Counted from the first letter of the stretch, positions 52,273 through 60,248 are shown. The stretch is DNA of 64,000 nt from a bacterium (GCA_021371935.1 JAJFVF010000005.1:33222-97221); one strand, 5' to 3'. The notes: generated by a model from the sequence alone, not told the origin. Program-made: numbers and translations.

Positions 52273-53142
52273 TCAGCGAACTGGTGGAACCAGCAGGACC
52301 GGCGACTGCGAAAGGCGCACCACATTATGCGCTACACTTCCAGCAAAAATGTCCGAGATGAACCCCCGCCCGTGGGTGCCCATCACTACAATCGACGGGC
52401 AGTTGTTTTGAACGTAATCAACAATCTCCTTAGCTGGAGAGCCGTATGGAATCTCTAGATTGACCTCTTCAACACCAAGGTCGTGCAAGCGCAATTCCAT
52501 TCTCTCAAGACGCGAACGGTCTATTGTATTGAATTCCTGCAGCCTGTCCTCGAGATGTGGTCGGATGCGAGAGACATCCTGAACATGCATGAGTGTCATC
52601 TTTCTGCACCCGCTTCTTGCGAACTCTTCGACATACTGGAAAGCTCGTTCCGCATTATCTGAAAAGTCGGTCGCATACAGCACGTGAGAAAGCACATCGG
52701 TTGATACCACCTGGCAGCACTGCGGCTCTTCTTCCAAAATCTGGAGCCTCACGACCAGGACAGGAATCTCCGCCCGGTGCACAACGTCTGTGGCAACACC
52801 GCCCAGCGCAATGTCGCGCGCAAGGCTATGGCCGTGAGAGCCGATGACGATGGCCTTGCAGCCGGTATCAATCGCAAGTCGTGTTATCTCAACGCCGGGG
52901 ACACCAACCGGCGTTTCCACCGAAACTTTAAACCCCTCGGCCTCAAGAGCGGCCTTTTGAGCGTTGAGCCGGGGTGCCGCTTCATCTCTTAGCGCCTCGC
53001 TCAATCCCACTAGATGCTTAACGTAAATTACATAAGTCAGGACTACTTCGCGGCAGCCAAGCACATGCAGGGTGCCGACATATTCCACTACTTTGTCAGA
53101 AGCCACTGACAGATCGGTTGCCAAAAGCACTTTGCTAAACAC
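52273..53142 (-). CDS. Double-domain universal stress protein
   Basis: A 289-residue protein of two UspA domains. Each has a start VLLATDLS / VLYATDFSDNAERAF, and the ATP-binding loops VIGSHGHSLARDIALGGVAT and VMGTHGRGFISDIFAGSVAH (G-x2-G-x9-GS/T pattern). Usp proteins bind ATP and act in stress survival. It sits between ACR3 and arsN2 in the operon. GTG at 53142 is chosen because AAGGAGG lies 8 bases upstream; a start at 53160 adds six residues. Confidence 0.88.
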   Translation of the reverse strand: MFSKVLLATDLSVASDKVVEYVGTLHVLGCREVVLTYVIYVKHLVGLSEALRDEAAPRLNAQKAALEAEGFKVSVETPVGVPGVEITRLAIDTGCKAIVIGSHGHSLARDIALGGVATDVVHRAEIPVLVVRLQILEEEPQCCQVVSTDVLSHVLYATDFSDNAERAFQYVEEFARSGCRKMTLMHVQDVSRIRPHLEDRLQEFNTIDRSRLERMELRLHDLGVEEVNLEIPYGSPAKEIVDYVQNNCPSIVVMGTHGRGFISDIFAGSVAHNVVRLSQSPVLLVPPVR

Positions 53143-53179
53143 TATCTTGGCCTCCTTCACTTCGGTGAGCGCTAATAAG

Positions 53180-54238
53180 CTAACTCACCGTCTGCTGCTT
53201 AAAGTATTTCCTTTGGAAGAACAGGGCAACATTCACCAGTCCAATCAACGCCGGAACTTCGACCAGCGGCCCGATAACCGCCGCAAACGCCTGTCCTGAG
53301 TTGATACCGAAAACTGCCACCGCGACCGCAATGGCAAGTTCAAAGTTGTTGCTTGCCGCAGTGAACGACAGTGTTGCTGTCTTGGGATAATCCGCCCCGA
53401 TCTTCTTGCCCATATAGAAGCTGACCAGGAACATCACGACAAAATAGATCAAGAGCGGAATGGCGATTCTGACAACATCCAATGGCAGCCGCACGATATA
53501 TTCGCCTTTGAGCGAGAACATGACCACAATGGTGAAGAGCAACGCGATCAGAGTGATGGGACTGATCCTCGGGATGAAACGCTTCTCATACCACTCGCGC
53601 CCCTTTGTCTTGAGCCCAACCACTCTGCTCAGGATGCCCGCAATGAACGGGATGCCGAGATAGATGAACACGCTTTTAGCTATCTCGCCAATAGTCACAT
53701 GCACCGTACTCGCCTTCAGTCCGAAAAGAGGTGGGAACACTGTTATGAAGACGTAAGCATAGACCGAGAAGAAGAGCACCTGGAAGATCGAGTTGAACGC
53801 CACAAGGCCAGCCGCATACTCCGTATCACCCTTGGCAAGCTCGTTCCAGACAATCACCATTGCGATGCACCGCGCCAAGCCGATCATAATGAGGCCGACC
53901 ATAAATTCAGGGTAATTCCGCAGGAAGATGATCGCCAGAACAAACATCAGTATCGGGCCCACTATCCAGTTTTGCACAAGTGACAGTGTCAGAATCCGCC
54001 AGTTGCGGAACACCTCGCCAAGCTCCTCATACTTCACCTTAGCAAGCGGCGGGTACATCATCAGAATAAGCCCAATGGCTATTGGGATATTCGTTGTGCC
54101 AACCGAAAAACGGTTCCAGAAACCGGCAGTGCCGGGTACCAAATAGCCTGCTCCCACGCCGATGGCCATCGCCAGGAATATCCACAGCGTGAGATACCTG
54201 TCCAGAAATGAAAGTCTTTTAGTGATTCCTTCGCTCAT
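53180..54238 (-). CDS. acr3: ACR3-family arsenite efflux permease
   Basis: A 352-residue inner-membrane transporter with ten transmembrane helices. Motifs include [40 protein letters not shown] (the conserved Cys of the As(III) site) and [20 protein letters not shown]. It exports As(III) and, in some members, Sb(III). ATG at 54238 lies 1 base after the arsC stop, so arsC and acr3 are coupled. Its terminal region ends near the Usp gene. Confidence 0.95.
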   Translation of the reverse strand: MSEGITKRLSFLDRYLTLWIFLAMAIGVGAGYLVPGTAGFWNRFSVGTTNIPIAIGLILMMYPPLAKVKYEELGEVFRNWRILTLSLVQNWIVGPILMFVLAIIFLRNYPEFMVGLIMIGLARCIAMVIVWNELAKGDTEYAAGLVAFNSIFQVLFFSVYAYVFITVFPPLFGLKASTVHVTIGEIAKSVFIYLGIPFIAGILSRVVGLKTKGREWYEKRFIPRISPITLIALLFTIVVMFSLKGEYIVRLPLDVVRIAIPLLIYFVVMFLVSFYMGKKIGADYPKTATLSFTAASNNFELAIAVAVAVFGINSGQAFAAVIGPLVEVPALIGLVNVALFFQRKYFKQQTVS

Positions 54239-54239
54239 A

Positions 54240-54668
54240 CTAATCCTCACCCGTTGTCATCTCATCAATCAATTTCTCTACTCTCGTCTTTACCTGATCC
54301 CGAATCGCCCGAACCTTCTCTATCGGCTGCCCATTTGGATCTTCAAGGCCCCAGTCCTCGGACTCGACAAACACAGCCGGACAGACTGCCCCGCCATGCT
54401 CGACATCATTGAGGTTCACACCGCAGCCCATCGTGATGACCTTGTCTGCTGACTCGACCATCTCCGGTGTCATCACCTTGGGGTAATGGCCGCTCATGTC
54501 GTAGCCGATCTCTTCCATCGCAGCCACGGCTTGCGGGTTGAGAGTTCCGCTAGGTGCGGTTCCTGCTGACTCTGCAATGATCCTGCCATCGCCGAGTTTC
54601 TTCGCGAACGCCTCAGCCATCTGGCTCCGGCCTGAATTGTGTATGCAGACAAACAGAGCTTTTTTCAA
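54240..54668 (-). CDS. arsC: Arsenate reductase, thioredoxin-coupled type
   Basis: A 142-residue enzyme of the low-molecular-weight tyrosine phosphatase fold. The P-loop is [20 protein letters not shown] (CX5R-type, C-x-H-N-S-G-R). A second functional block is [20 protein letters not shown] with Cys, and [20 protein letters not shown] is at the end. It reduces arsenate to arsenite using thioredoxin, and several small thioredoxins are encoded nearby. It follows arsR3 by about 40 bases. Confidence 0.93.
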   Translation of the reverse strand: MKKALFVCIHNSGRSQMAEAFAKKLGDGRIIAESAGTAPSGTLNPQAVAAMEEIGYDMSGHYPKVMTPEMVESADKVITMGCGVNLNDVEHGGAVCPAVFVESEDWGLEDPNGQPIEKVRAIRDQVKTRVEKLIDEMTTGED

Positions 54669-54709
54669 TTGGTTCTCCTCACCAACCGATTTTTAACGTA
54701 TAGGCTAAC

Positions 54710-55018
54710 TTACTTGCAGCAAGGAGTCGGCTGCGCGCTACCCGCTGATGCCTCAGCAAGCGAGACAATCTCCGAAAGAAAAGCCAGCGGACCCTCTTTG
54801 AACACATCGACCTTGAGAGAGTAGTGTATCCACTGACCCTCTTTACGCGCGTTGAGCAATCCCACCTGTTTCAGCTTTGCCATATGATGAGATATGGCGG
54901 GCTGATGCATTCCAAGTTCGTCTACAATACGGCAGACGCACACCTCACCGTGCTGGGCGAGCATCTGAACAATACGAATCCTGGTCGGATCACCAAGCGC
55001 CTTGAATACTGCGTCCAT
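54710..55018 (-). CDS. arsR: ArsR/SmtB-family repressor 3
   Basis: A 102-residue repressor with the standard opening MDAVFKALGDPTRIRIVQML, metal site GEVCVCRIVDELGMHQPAIS and wing NARKEGQWIHYSLKVD. A Cys pair ends it (TPCCK). It is the first gene of the arsC-acr3-Usp-arsN2-arsM run and most likely represses it. Start at 55018 (AGGTGA upstream). Inverted repeats lie just upstream. Confidence 0.93.
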   Translation of the reverse strand: MDAVFKALGDPTRIRIVQMLAQHGEVCVCRIVDELGMHQPAISHHMAKLKQVGLLNARKEGQWIHYSLKVDVFKEGPLAFLSEIVSLAEASAGSAQPTPCCK

Positions 55019-55027
55019 TGTTTCACC

Positions 55028-55053
55028 TATCAGTATATGTGTATATGCTGATA
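55028..55053. promoter_or_regulatory. Candidate operator of ArsR repressor 3
   Basis: TATCAG (55028-55033) pairs with CTGATA (55048-55053), with alternating TATAT/GTATA between. It is 10 bases before the start codon, a usual place for ArsR binding. Confidence 0.5.
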
Positions 55054-55104
55054 TACTATAACTGCCATGCAAGCTGTGTCAACTCCAAATGTATCCGCTA
55101 TGTG

Positions 55105-55536
55105 CTACAGACTGATACTGATCGGCGTAGGCTGACCGAGATTATCGCTCACTGGGCACCGAGCCTCTATCGTCTTCGCCCATTCGCGCAAGATGTCAGG
55201 GCTTGCTGTGGAGTCAATGTCGATTGAGACTCGTATTTCCTTGAAGCCAGGCCGAACATCGGGCTTCTTTCCCAGGTAGGCCAGAGGATCGAGGTTTCCT
55301 TCAACGTGCATCTGCATCGATTGAATATCGAACCCCATCTCTCGTGCGACCAGATGCCCGATAACGTTCAGGCAACCCGCCAGGGCACCGAGAACACACT
55401 CAATCGGATTTGGCCCGGCGTTGGTGCCACCAAGTTTCTCAGGTTCGTCGATACTGAATGTCAGGTCGCGGACATTGACATCCGTGCGTGTCTTGCTTGA
55501 CGATTTTGCCTCTACTGCAATTGTTATATCAGCCAT
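55105..55536 (-). CDS. OsmC-family peroxiredoxin-like protein
   Basis: A 143-residue protein with the OsmC signature NPIECVLGALAGCLNVIGHL and the second Cys in IEARCPVSDNLGQPTPISIS. OsmC/Ohr proteins detoxify organic hydroperoxides or are thiol-dependent reductases. It overlaps the truncated lipoate-ligase-like gene by 13 bases and is last of the redox operon. Family length is normal. Confidence 0.9.
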   Translation of the reverse strand: MADITIAVEAKSSSKTRTDVNVRDLTFSIDEPEKLGGTNAGPNPIECVLGALAGCLNVIGHLVAREMGFDIQSMQMHVEGNLDPLAYLGKKPDVRPGFKEIRVSIDIDSTASPDILREWAKTIEARCPVSDNLGQPTPISISL

Positions 55537-56069
55537 TTCGCATTGCTCCGTTTATGAATATCCAAATACGTCAACTGCCGCTTGCGCGCCTGCGCGTTTC
55601 CCGAGATCTTTAGATCGTCTATCGCCACATTCGATATACCGCGCTGTTGCGCGCTCACTCCGAACTGAGCCAATGTTTTCGTGACCAGTTTCGCGCCACT
55701 CCAAAACATCTTTGACATATCCCAACAGCCGTTGTCCGGCGCAGTATATGAGTAGTTGAATACACCGGGTGTTTGGATTACCGTTCCGCCGCCGGTGATT
55801 CTCTTCACCCAACCGACTCCTCGACGTTTGCACCCGTCCAAATCCAGAAATTTTTCAGGATTGTCGCCGCAGCCCAGGACAGCAGTTGCGTTGCCACCCC
55901 ACCATAAGCGCAAAATACGTCTGCCGGTACTCGTAGCGCATTGAGCAAGCTCTTCATCAACCGCCAGGTTCATCTCGACAGTCGGTTCAGACCACTTGAT
56001 GACCTCTAGGTTCTCCGTCGAACAGATCAATTGAGCACGAGGAGAATCGCCGACATTAGTTTGCCGCAT
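55524..56069 (-). CDS. Lipoate/biotin ligase-family protein, C-terminally truncated
   Basis: A 181-residue protein of the biotin/lipoate A/B ligase family (normally about 240-280). The middle block GWVKRITGGGTVIQTPGVFN matches the RRxxGGGxVxH region, and ISNVAIDDLKISGNAQARKR matches the Lys-containing GNAQ motif. After GNAQARKR the family continues with a HHG(T/S)-type block; here the frame goes on as QLTYLDIHKRSNAKWLI and stops inside the OsmC start. So it is a broken or shortened ligase. It overlaps the CcdA gene end by 14 bases. Confidence 0.7.
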   Translation of the reverse strand: MRQTNVGDSPRAQLICSTENLEVIKWSEPTVEMNLAVDEELAQCATSTGRRILRLWWGGNATAVLGCGDNPEKFLDLDGCKRRGVGWVKRITGGGTVIQTPGVFNYSYTAPDNGCWDMSKMFWSGAKLVTKTLAQFGVSAQQRGISNVAIDDLKISGNAQARKRQLTYLDIHKRSNAKWLI

Positions 56070-56778
56070 AGATTAGATAAACCCCACCCAGCATTACCAG
56101 CACACCGCATATTCGCTTCACGATGTTCGCGCCCTTCGACTTCTCGTTCCAGTGAAGATAACGCTCGACCGCCTCAGTCGAAGTCCCTGCCGCCACAATG
56201 ACCGAGCAGTGCCCAATTCCATAGACGGCAAGCAGCAGCACGGCATATGAGACGTTGGTGGCGGCGACTTTGAATGTCATAGTCAGAACCGGAGCCATAT
56301 ACGCGAATGTGCAAGGTCCGAGAGCAATGCCGAATACAAGCCCCAGAATAAACGATGCAAGAGGTCCTTTTCTCTGCATCCCGACATTTCCAGGGCCGGA
56401 AAAAGGCATCGGTATCGCGCCGACAAGGTGGAGGCCCACGACAAAGAACACGGCGGCAACGGCGTAATTGCCGTATCTGCCGACGTCACCCATCATTCGT
56501 CCCATTGCTGCCGTCACTACGCCGATAGCTGCGATTGTCACCAGGATACCAAGGCCAAATAAGAAAGACAGATTAAACGCCTTTCGCGTGGTTAGATTGC
56601 CTTGGTCACTGATGAACCCGATGATGAGAGGTATGCTCGAAAGGTGACACGGACTCAGGATTACACTCAGTACGCCCCATACAAGAGATGCGCCGAGTGC
56701 AATAGGAGCTGATCCCTCGATTGCTTTGGTAAGTGTTACAAACAATTGCTCCAAATCACTTAACCCCCATTTCCGCAA
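56056..56778 (-). CDS. CcdA-like thiol-disulfide transmembrane protein
   Basis: A 240-residue inner-membrane protein with six helices. The DsbD/CcdA redox Cys are in VILSPCHLSSIPLIIGFISD and GIALGPCTFAYMAPVLTMTF. It carries electrons from cytoplasmic thioredoxin to exported thiol proteins, here presumably the exported thioredoxin and 55-residue Cys peptide just upstream. The start is uncertain: the 5' end lies among TTG codons at 56778, 56754 or 56745. Confidence 0.88.
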   Translation of the reverse strand: MRKWGLSDLEQLFVTLTKAIEGSAPIALGASLVWGVLSVILSPCHLSSIPLIIGFISDQGNLTTRKAFNLSFLFGLGILVTIAAIGVVTAAMGRMMGDVGRYGNYAVAAVFFVVGLHLVGAIPMPFSGPGNVGMQRKGPLASFILGLVFGIALGPCTFAYMAPVLTMTFKVAATNVSYAVLLLAVYGIGHCSVIVAAGTSTEAVERYLHWNEKSKGANIVKRICGVLVMLGGVYLIYAAN

Positions 56779-56787
56779 GTTTCGCGG

Positions 56788-56955
56788 TTATCTGGTGCCT
56801 GAATTGGTGGGCGGCGCGACTGAACATGTTCCTCCGCCGCAGCCACAACCGCCAGTTTCTGGTGCGCCATTATCCTTGGATAACTGAGTTAATGCTATCC
56901 AAAGCGCAAAGACGGCTACTACCAGAATGATTTTTACATAAGGCTTCAAAGCCAT
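56788..56955 (-). CDS. 55-residue membrane-anchored Cys/Gly peptide
   Basis: The frame encodes MALKPYVKIILVVAVFALWI, a single membrane helix, then ALTQLSKDNGAPETGG and a cluster CGCGGGTCS, ending PPTNSGTR. ATG at 56955 has GGAGG four bases upstream. It stands between the exported thioredoxin and CcdA, with 9 bases to the CcdA frame. No family recognised; the Cys cluster suggests a metal-binding or redox-shuttle role in the envelope. Confidence 0.7.
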   Translation of the reverse strand: MALKPYVKIILVVAVFALWIALTQLSKDNGAPETGGCGCGGGTCSVAPPTNSGTR

Positions 56956-56996
56956 TGCCTCCGTTTGCTTGGCATATTTAAGCGTAAGTCCACTAC

Positions 56997-57434
56997 CTAT
57001 TTAGCGGGCTTCTTCGGTTTCGCTGGCTCCTTGAGCTTGACACCGTGGTCCTTGAAAGCTTTTACGATGTCAACCTTGGGAAAGTAGCCTACGTGACGGA
57101 ATATTTCCTTGCCCTTGGCATCGAAGAAGATCTGAGTAGGGATGCTCTGCACTTTGTATTTCTTGGCAGAGTCCGGGTCTTTCCACACATCGATGAACTG
57201 TACGTCGAGCTGGCCCTTATACTCCTTCTTGAGTTCGTCAAGGACCGGGACCATCATCTTGCAGGGAACGCATTTTGTCGCACCGAGATCGAGAAGCTTG
57301 GGAAGTTGCTTCACGGCGGGTTTCGCCGGTTTTTTTGTGTCTTTGTTGTTGACTGCATCGCCCACACTCACAGCAAGCGCGACAACCAACATTACTGTTA
57401 TTGCTACTGAGATTTTGAACCACTTACTCTTCAT
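56997..57434 (-). CDS. Exported thioredoxin-family protein
   Basis: A 145-residue protein with signal peptide (FKISVAITVMLVVALAVSVG) and thioredoxin domain LLDLGATKCVPCKMMVPVLD (CVPC), then KKYKVQSIPTQIFFDAKGKE with the cis-Pro. A Lys/Pro tail follows. It probably receives electrons through CcdA. Start at 57434 has AGGAGG. Confidence 0.92.
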   Translation of the reverse strand: MKSKWFKISVAITVMLVVALAVSVGDAVNNKDTKKPAKPAVKQLPKLLDLGATKCVPCKMMVPVLDELKKEYKGQLDVQFIDVWKDPDSAKKYKVQSIPTQIFFDAKGKEIFRHVGYFPKVDIVKAFKDHGVKLKEPAKPKKPAK

Positions 57435-57438
57435 AACC

Positions 57439-57930
57439 TTATTGCCTCCTGTGTGTTTTATATGCTGATATTAGAGCGGCTTTATAGGCGTCCTCTTCTT
57501 CAGGTTCAATTTGGTGATAGATACGCACGGTCTCAAGCAGCTTATCCCCGCTGGAGTCATCAGCGACAAGGCCGGTCTCGGCCAGATGATCGAATATGAC
57601 ACCAAGCCCTGCGATAATAACCGGCTTTCCGTCGACCTGTAACTCTATGCCAGGTATCGGTTTGGAACAAGCACATTCAGCGCCATCTCCACCATTTTTC
57701 GAACTGCAACAACTGCTGTTCTCGGCGATAATCGCATCGACTGCTTTGGCAATTTCCTCGGAGACCAGCCAAACGGCTTCCTTGTCCTTCTCTGATCGAC
57801 CCTTTGCCGAACGAGCACAGCAGACGCAGTCGCCGTTCAGAATATCCGACACAACAAGCGCCGCGCTGAAATGGTTCGCCGACTTCCAACCCTGCGCTCT
57901 TAACCTGTTCTGACACCAGCACCTTGTCAT
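57439..57930 (-). CDS. DGC-protein 3' frame (after an apparent +1 frameshift)
   Basis: The reading frame codes for the 3' part of the gene whose start lies at 58165 in another frame. Its credible residues begin near SAALVVSDILNGDCVCCARS and include EAVWLVSEEIAKAVDAIIAE, a Cys-rich NSSCCSSKNGGDGAECACSK, and IPGIELQVDGKPVIIAGLGV. It then continues HLAETGLVADDSSGDKLLET to the stop at 57439. The first residues before that (MTRCWCQNRLRAQ) look like shadow sequence of the other frame. Whether it is translated by frameshift or is a decayed gene is unresolved. Confidence 0.55.
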   Translation of the reverse strand: MTRCWCQNRLRAQGWKSANHFSAALVVSDILNGDCVCCARSAKGRSEKDKEAVWLVSEEIAKAVDAIIAENSSCCSSKNGGDGAECACSKPIPGIELQVDGKPVIIAGLGVIFDHLAETGLVADDSSGDKLLETVRIYHQIEPEEEDAYKAALISAYKTHRRQ

Positions 57931-58165
57931 CGACTTTCAGAGTCAGCTTGTTGGCCAGCTTTGACGCGCAGCGAGTTGGGCAGCCGTCAATAACGATGAG
58001 CGAAGCGTCAGCCAGAGCCTTTTCATATCGAGCCGGAGAATTGTTAAGGAGCACAGGGCAGATGATCTCTGCGGCTTGTGTTTCGGACAGCCGCAAATCT
58101 ATCTCCAGCGCAAGCACGCCGACTGCCTTATCCAGACCGTTGCACGGTAAGACAGCGCGTTTCAT
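57677..58165 (-). CDS. DGC-domain putative zinc-binding protein, 5' frame
   Basis: The frame starts MKRAVLPCNGLDKAVGVLAL and contains SLIVIDGCPTRCASKLANKL, the DGC motif (Asp-Gly-Cys-Pro) of a family thought to bind metal. After LEVGEPF near 57870 the frame becomes basic and Trp/Arg-rich (RREQQLLQFEKWWRWR), which is not protein-like. The good sequence continues in the other frame. A single-base insertion or programmed +1 slip at 57840-57885 would join the halves into about 240 residues. Overlaps ferredoxin end by 4 bases. Confidence 0.65.
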   Translation of the reverse strand: MKRAVLPCNGLDKAVGVLALEIDLRLSETQAAEIICPVLLNNSPARYEKALADASLIVIDGCPTRCASKLANKLTLKVDDKVLVSEQVKSAGLEVGEPFQRGACCVGYSERRLRLLCSFGKGSIREGQGSRLAGLRGNCQSSRCDYRREQQLLQFEKWWRWR

Positions 58166-58449
58166 TGCTCGCCTTCTTCCTCGCGGATTCTCTTGATCTC
58201 CGCGATTGTCTCCGGTTTACTTGGAAAAGATATGGCGTCCGGCCCACACGTTTTCGCACATGCCCGGCAGAATACCACACAGTTGTGCGGATTTGCTACA
58301 ACCAGCTTTAGGTCGCCATCTCGCCGCTCGAAAACATGATGCGGACAGAACTTATCGCACTCCATGCAGAAATCGCATTTGGAGTAATCGATGGTTGGAG
58401 CCCAGTCGATCTTCTCTCGCTTTACGCCCATGAAGGTGTCGTCAGCCAT
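58162..58449 (-). CDS. 4Fe-4S dicluster ferredoxin
   Basis: A 95-residue ferredoxin with two cluster motifs, CDFCMECDKFCPHHVF and CVVFCRACAKTCGPDAISFP. It moves low-potential electrons, probably in concert with the HdrA-like protein that overlaps it by 8 bases upstream. The N-terminal 20 residues are additional. It is between the HdrA-like and DGC genes. Confidence 0.9.
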   Translation of the reverse strand: MADDTFMGVKREKIDWAPTIDYSKCDFCMECDKFCPHHVFERRDGDLKLVVANPHNCVVFCRACAKTCGPDAISFPSKPETIAEIKRIREEEGEQ

Positions 58450-58819
58450 CTTGCTCTCCCCCCATCTCGGTGAGCGCCTTCGAGACTTTGTCGACCGCCT
58501 CGTCAGTTGTCATTTCGCGGATGTCCAGTGGGACCATGTCAGTCTTGACATCCATTCCGGCAGCCTCGAAGGCATCACGGAAAAGCTTCATTTGCATGTT
58601 CGGAGCGCATCCGGCTATAACAAGCTTTCGACCTGCCTTCAGCATATCGGCGAGGAAACGGTCACCGTCTTCCTCACAGAGTTGAGGGTGAATGAAGCCG
58701 TATTCCACGGGCAACTCAACCCGCACGCGATTGATGAAGTCCCAGATATCCATTTTCGAGAATCCGGGGCACTTGCCGGTGCAAACGCACATTATCAGAC
58801 CAGGTAGTTCGTTTGACAA
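58442..58819 (-). CDS. Stand-alone HdrA-like N-terminal domain protein
   Basis: The 125-residue protein matches the small N-terminal region of heterodisulfide reductase subunit A and related iron-sulfur proteins. It opens MSNELPGLIMCVCTGKCPGF, has HPQLCEEDGDRFLADMLKAG in the middle, and LVIAGCAPNMQMKLFRDAFE as the conserved CAP block. Cys are in CVC, CTGKC, LC and GCAP. It lacks flavin domains. With the ferredoxin it could form a thiol or disulfide electron relay. TTG start with GGAGG. Confidence 0.82.
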   Translation of the reverse strand: MSNELPGLIMCVCTGKCPGFSKMDIWDFINRVRVELPVEYGFIHPQLCEEDGDRFLADMLKAGRKLVIAGCAPNMQMKLFRDAFEAAGMDVKTDMVPLDIREMTTDEAVDKVSKALTEMGGEQDG

Positions 58820-58831
58820 TGGGAACCTCCT

Positions 58832-59068
58832 CTAGCTAACCAAGAGCTTTCTGATGTCTTCGGGGGAGATGACTCTTCCAGCGGCCTTGACTTCTCCATC
58901 GATCACGAGGCCAGGGGTCATAAGCACGTTGAACTTCATGATTTCCTTGATGTCCTCGACCTTTTCGATCTCGGCTTCCACTCCAGCTTCTTCGACCACT
59001 TTCTTGGTGTTCTCATAAAGAGTCTTGCACTTGGCGCAGCCAATGCCCAATATTTGGATTTTCTTCAT
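58832..59068 (-). CDS. Small redox-active disulfide (thioredoxin-like) protein
   Basis: A 78-residue protein, MKKIQILGIGCAKCKTLYEN, with CAKC. It has the fold of small archaeal/anaerobe glutaredoxin-like proteins (MTH895/TM0996 type). A cis-Pro loop occurs at VLMTPGLVIDGEVKAAGRVI. First gene of the redox operon, right behind the TTGG-N8-CCAA operator. GGAGGATATCA precedes the ATG. Confidence 0.9.
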   Translation of the reverse strand: MKKIQILGIGCAKCKTLYENTKKVVEEAGVEAEIEKVEDIKEIMKFNVLMTPGLVIDGEVKAAGRVISPEDIRKLLVS

Positions 59069-59105
59069 TGATATCCTCCACAACAAAGTCGTACTAGTTG
59101 GTCTG

Positions 59106-59121
59106 TTGGCTAACTAACCAA
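59106..59121. promoter_or_regulatory. TTGG-N8-CCAA operator, site 1
   Basis: TTGG (59106-59109), 8 bases, CCAA (59118-59121), between ArsR repressor 4 and the redox operon starting at 59068. The inner sequence (CTAACTAA) differs from the two other sites. Confidence 0.5.
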
Positions 59122-59177
59122 GTATCCAGTAAAAAAGAAAAGCTCTAACGAGCTCATCTCTTACACATACGTATAGT

Positions 59178-59489
59178 TTATCCGACGAGTTCCATCTTCT
59201 CTTTGGCGTTGGACTTCATCACAGCTTCAACGCAGCCAAAGAAGCTAATGATGCACGGACACCGGAGGCTGTAGAAAACCTGCTGTCCGACTTTACGATC
59301 CTCGACTATTCCAGCCTCTCTCATAAGCGTCAGATGCTTGGAGACAGTGGACATATCGGAGCCGACCAGATCCGTTAGCTCGCAAACACACTTCTCGCCC
59401 TCTACAAGCGCATCCACCATCATAAGTCGACTGGGATGCGCCAATGCCTTTATGATCTTTGCTCTCTCTTCGTATGCTCGTCTATTCAT
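59178..59489 (-). CDS. ArsR/SmtB-family repressor 4
   Basis: A 103-residue repressor with EERAKIIKALAHPSRLMMVD, metal motif LVEGEKCVCELTDLVGSDMS and HTH MSTVSKHLTLMREAGIVEDR. A Cys pair (CPC) follows in RCPCIISFFGC. It is likely to regulate itself, because a palindrome is just upstream, and the flanking genes. Start ATG at 59489. Confidence 0.92.
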   Translation of the reverse strand: MNRRAYEERAKIIKALAHPSRLMMVDALVEGEKCVCELTDLVGSDMSTVSKHLTLMREAGIVEDRKVGQQVFYSLRCPCIISFFGCVEAVMKSNAKEKMELVG

Positions 59490-59506
59490 CTTTGTTTATT
59501 CCTCTA

Positions 59507-59528
59507 TATTTGGTATTATAACCAAATA
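59507..59528. promoter_or_regulatory. TTGG-N8-CCAA operator, site 2 (autoregulatory)
   Basis: Perfect inverted repeat TATTTGGT-N6-ACCAAATA, 18 bases upstream of repressor 4. Confidence 0.65.
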
Positions 59529-59575
59529 CTCCAAATAGCGCAACATCGAAGCCTATCTAGTTTTCGACAGATTGA

Positions 59576-59959
59576 CTACGCCTGCGATCCGTTGAGCTTG
59601 CTGCAACAGATTTCCAAAATCTTGTCTATATCGGCAGGGTCAAGCGTGAAATCGTGGTTCTTCTCAATGCCGAGGTCGGTCACGACCACATACTCGTAGT
59701 CATCCAGACCAGCCTCGTCCATTGTCAGCTTCGCACACGCCACAGGACAACCGTCGATTACAAGAATCTTATCTGACCCGCCAACTGAGGCGACCATTCC
59801 GCTAATGTGACCACCCACTCCAGCTAAGCAGAAGAACCTGCCCTGTTTTTCTATGTCGAGCTTCTTTGCCACCTCGTTCGTTATCTGTCCAACGTTCGAT
59901 GCCCCGGAACACGCAAGAATCAGATTGGTGCTGCCACAGCAGCAGTTGTCTTGTGCCAT
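59576..59959 (-). CDS. DGC-domain putative zinc-binding protein
   Basis: A 127-residue protein, MAQDNCCCGSTNLILACSGA, with GVGGHISGMVASVGGSDKIL and VIDGCPVACAKLTMDEAGLD (the DGCP...C motif). Family members have conserved Cys and are predicted to bind metal. The N-terminal CCCG is like the tails of other proteins in the island. It is related to the frameshifted copy at 57439-58165. AAGGAGATACTGAGA precedes the start. Confidence 0.86.
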   Translation of the reverse strand: MAQDNCCCGSTNLILACSGASNVGQITNEVAKKLDIEKQGRFFCLAGVGGHISGMVASVGGSDKILVIDGCPVACAKLTMDEAGLDDYEYVVVTDLGIEKNHDFTLDPADIDKILEICCSKLNGSQA

Positions 59960-59978
59960 TCTCAGTATCTCCTTTTGG

Positions 59979-60248
59979 TTACTTCTCTAGTTTCTGCTTT
60001 ATACGCAGGAACTCATCCTCGGTGATTTCACCGCTGGCGTACCGGCGCTTCAGGATGTCGATAGGGTCTTCAGCATTGCACATCTGCATCATGCTTTTCA
60101 TCTTGCCGCACATCCTGCCCATCAACTTGGGACCTGCGACCATCATGGTGGTCATCATTGTCGCGCAGAACATCATGCCGCCAAGCACTCCCCAAAGCAA
60201 GTTTCGAGTTTTACCAGTATACTGCTCATCGTGATCGGATCGAATCAT
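59979..60248 (-). CDS. SHOCT-domain small membrane protein
   Basis: An 89-residue protein. One transmembrane helix, GVLGGMMFCATMMTTMMVAG, is very Met-rich; the C-terminal SHOCT motif is DPIDILKRRYASGEITEDEF. Met-rich helices near metal genes may bind Cu or As species, but nothing shows this. It is in front of the DGC protein, with the operator site 3 upstream. Confidence 0.75.
   Translation of the reverse strand: MIRSDHDEQYTGKTRNLLWGVLGGMMFCATMMTTMMVAGPKLMGRMCGKMKSMMQMCNAEDPIDILKRRYASGEITEDEFLRIKQKLEK

Noticed and set aside
54668..54710. TTGG-N9-CCAA near the arsC start as a fourth site of the ArsR 4 operator
   Set aside because: Spacing is nine instead of eight and it coincides with the arsC ribosome binding site; probably chance.
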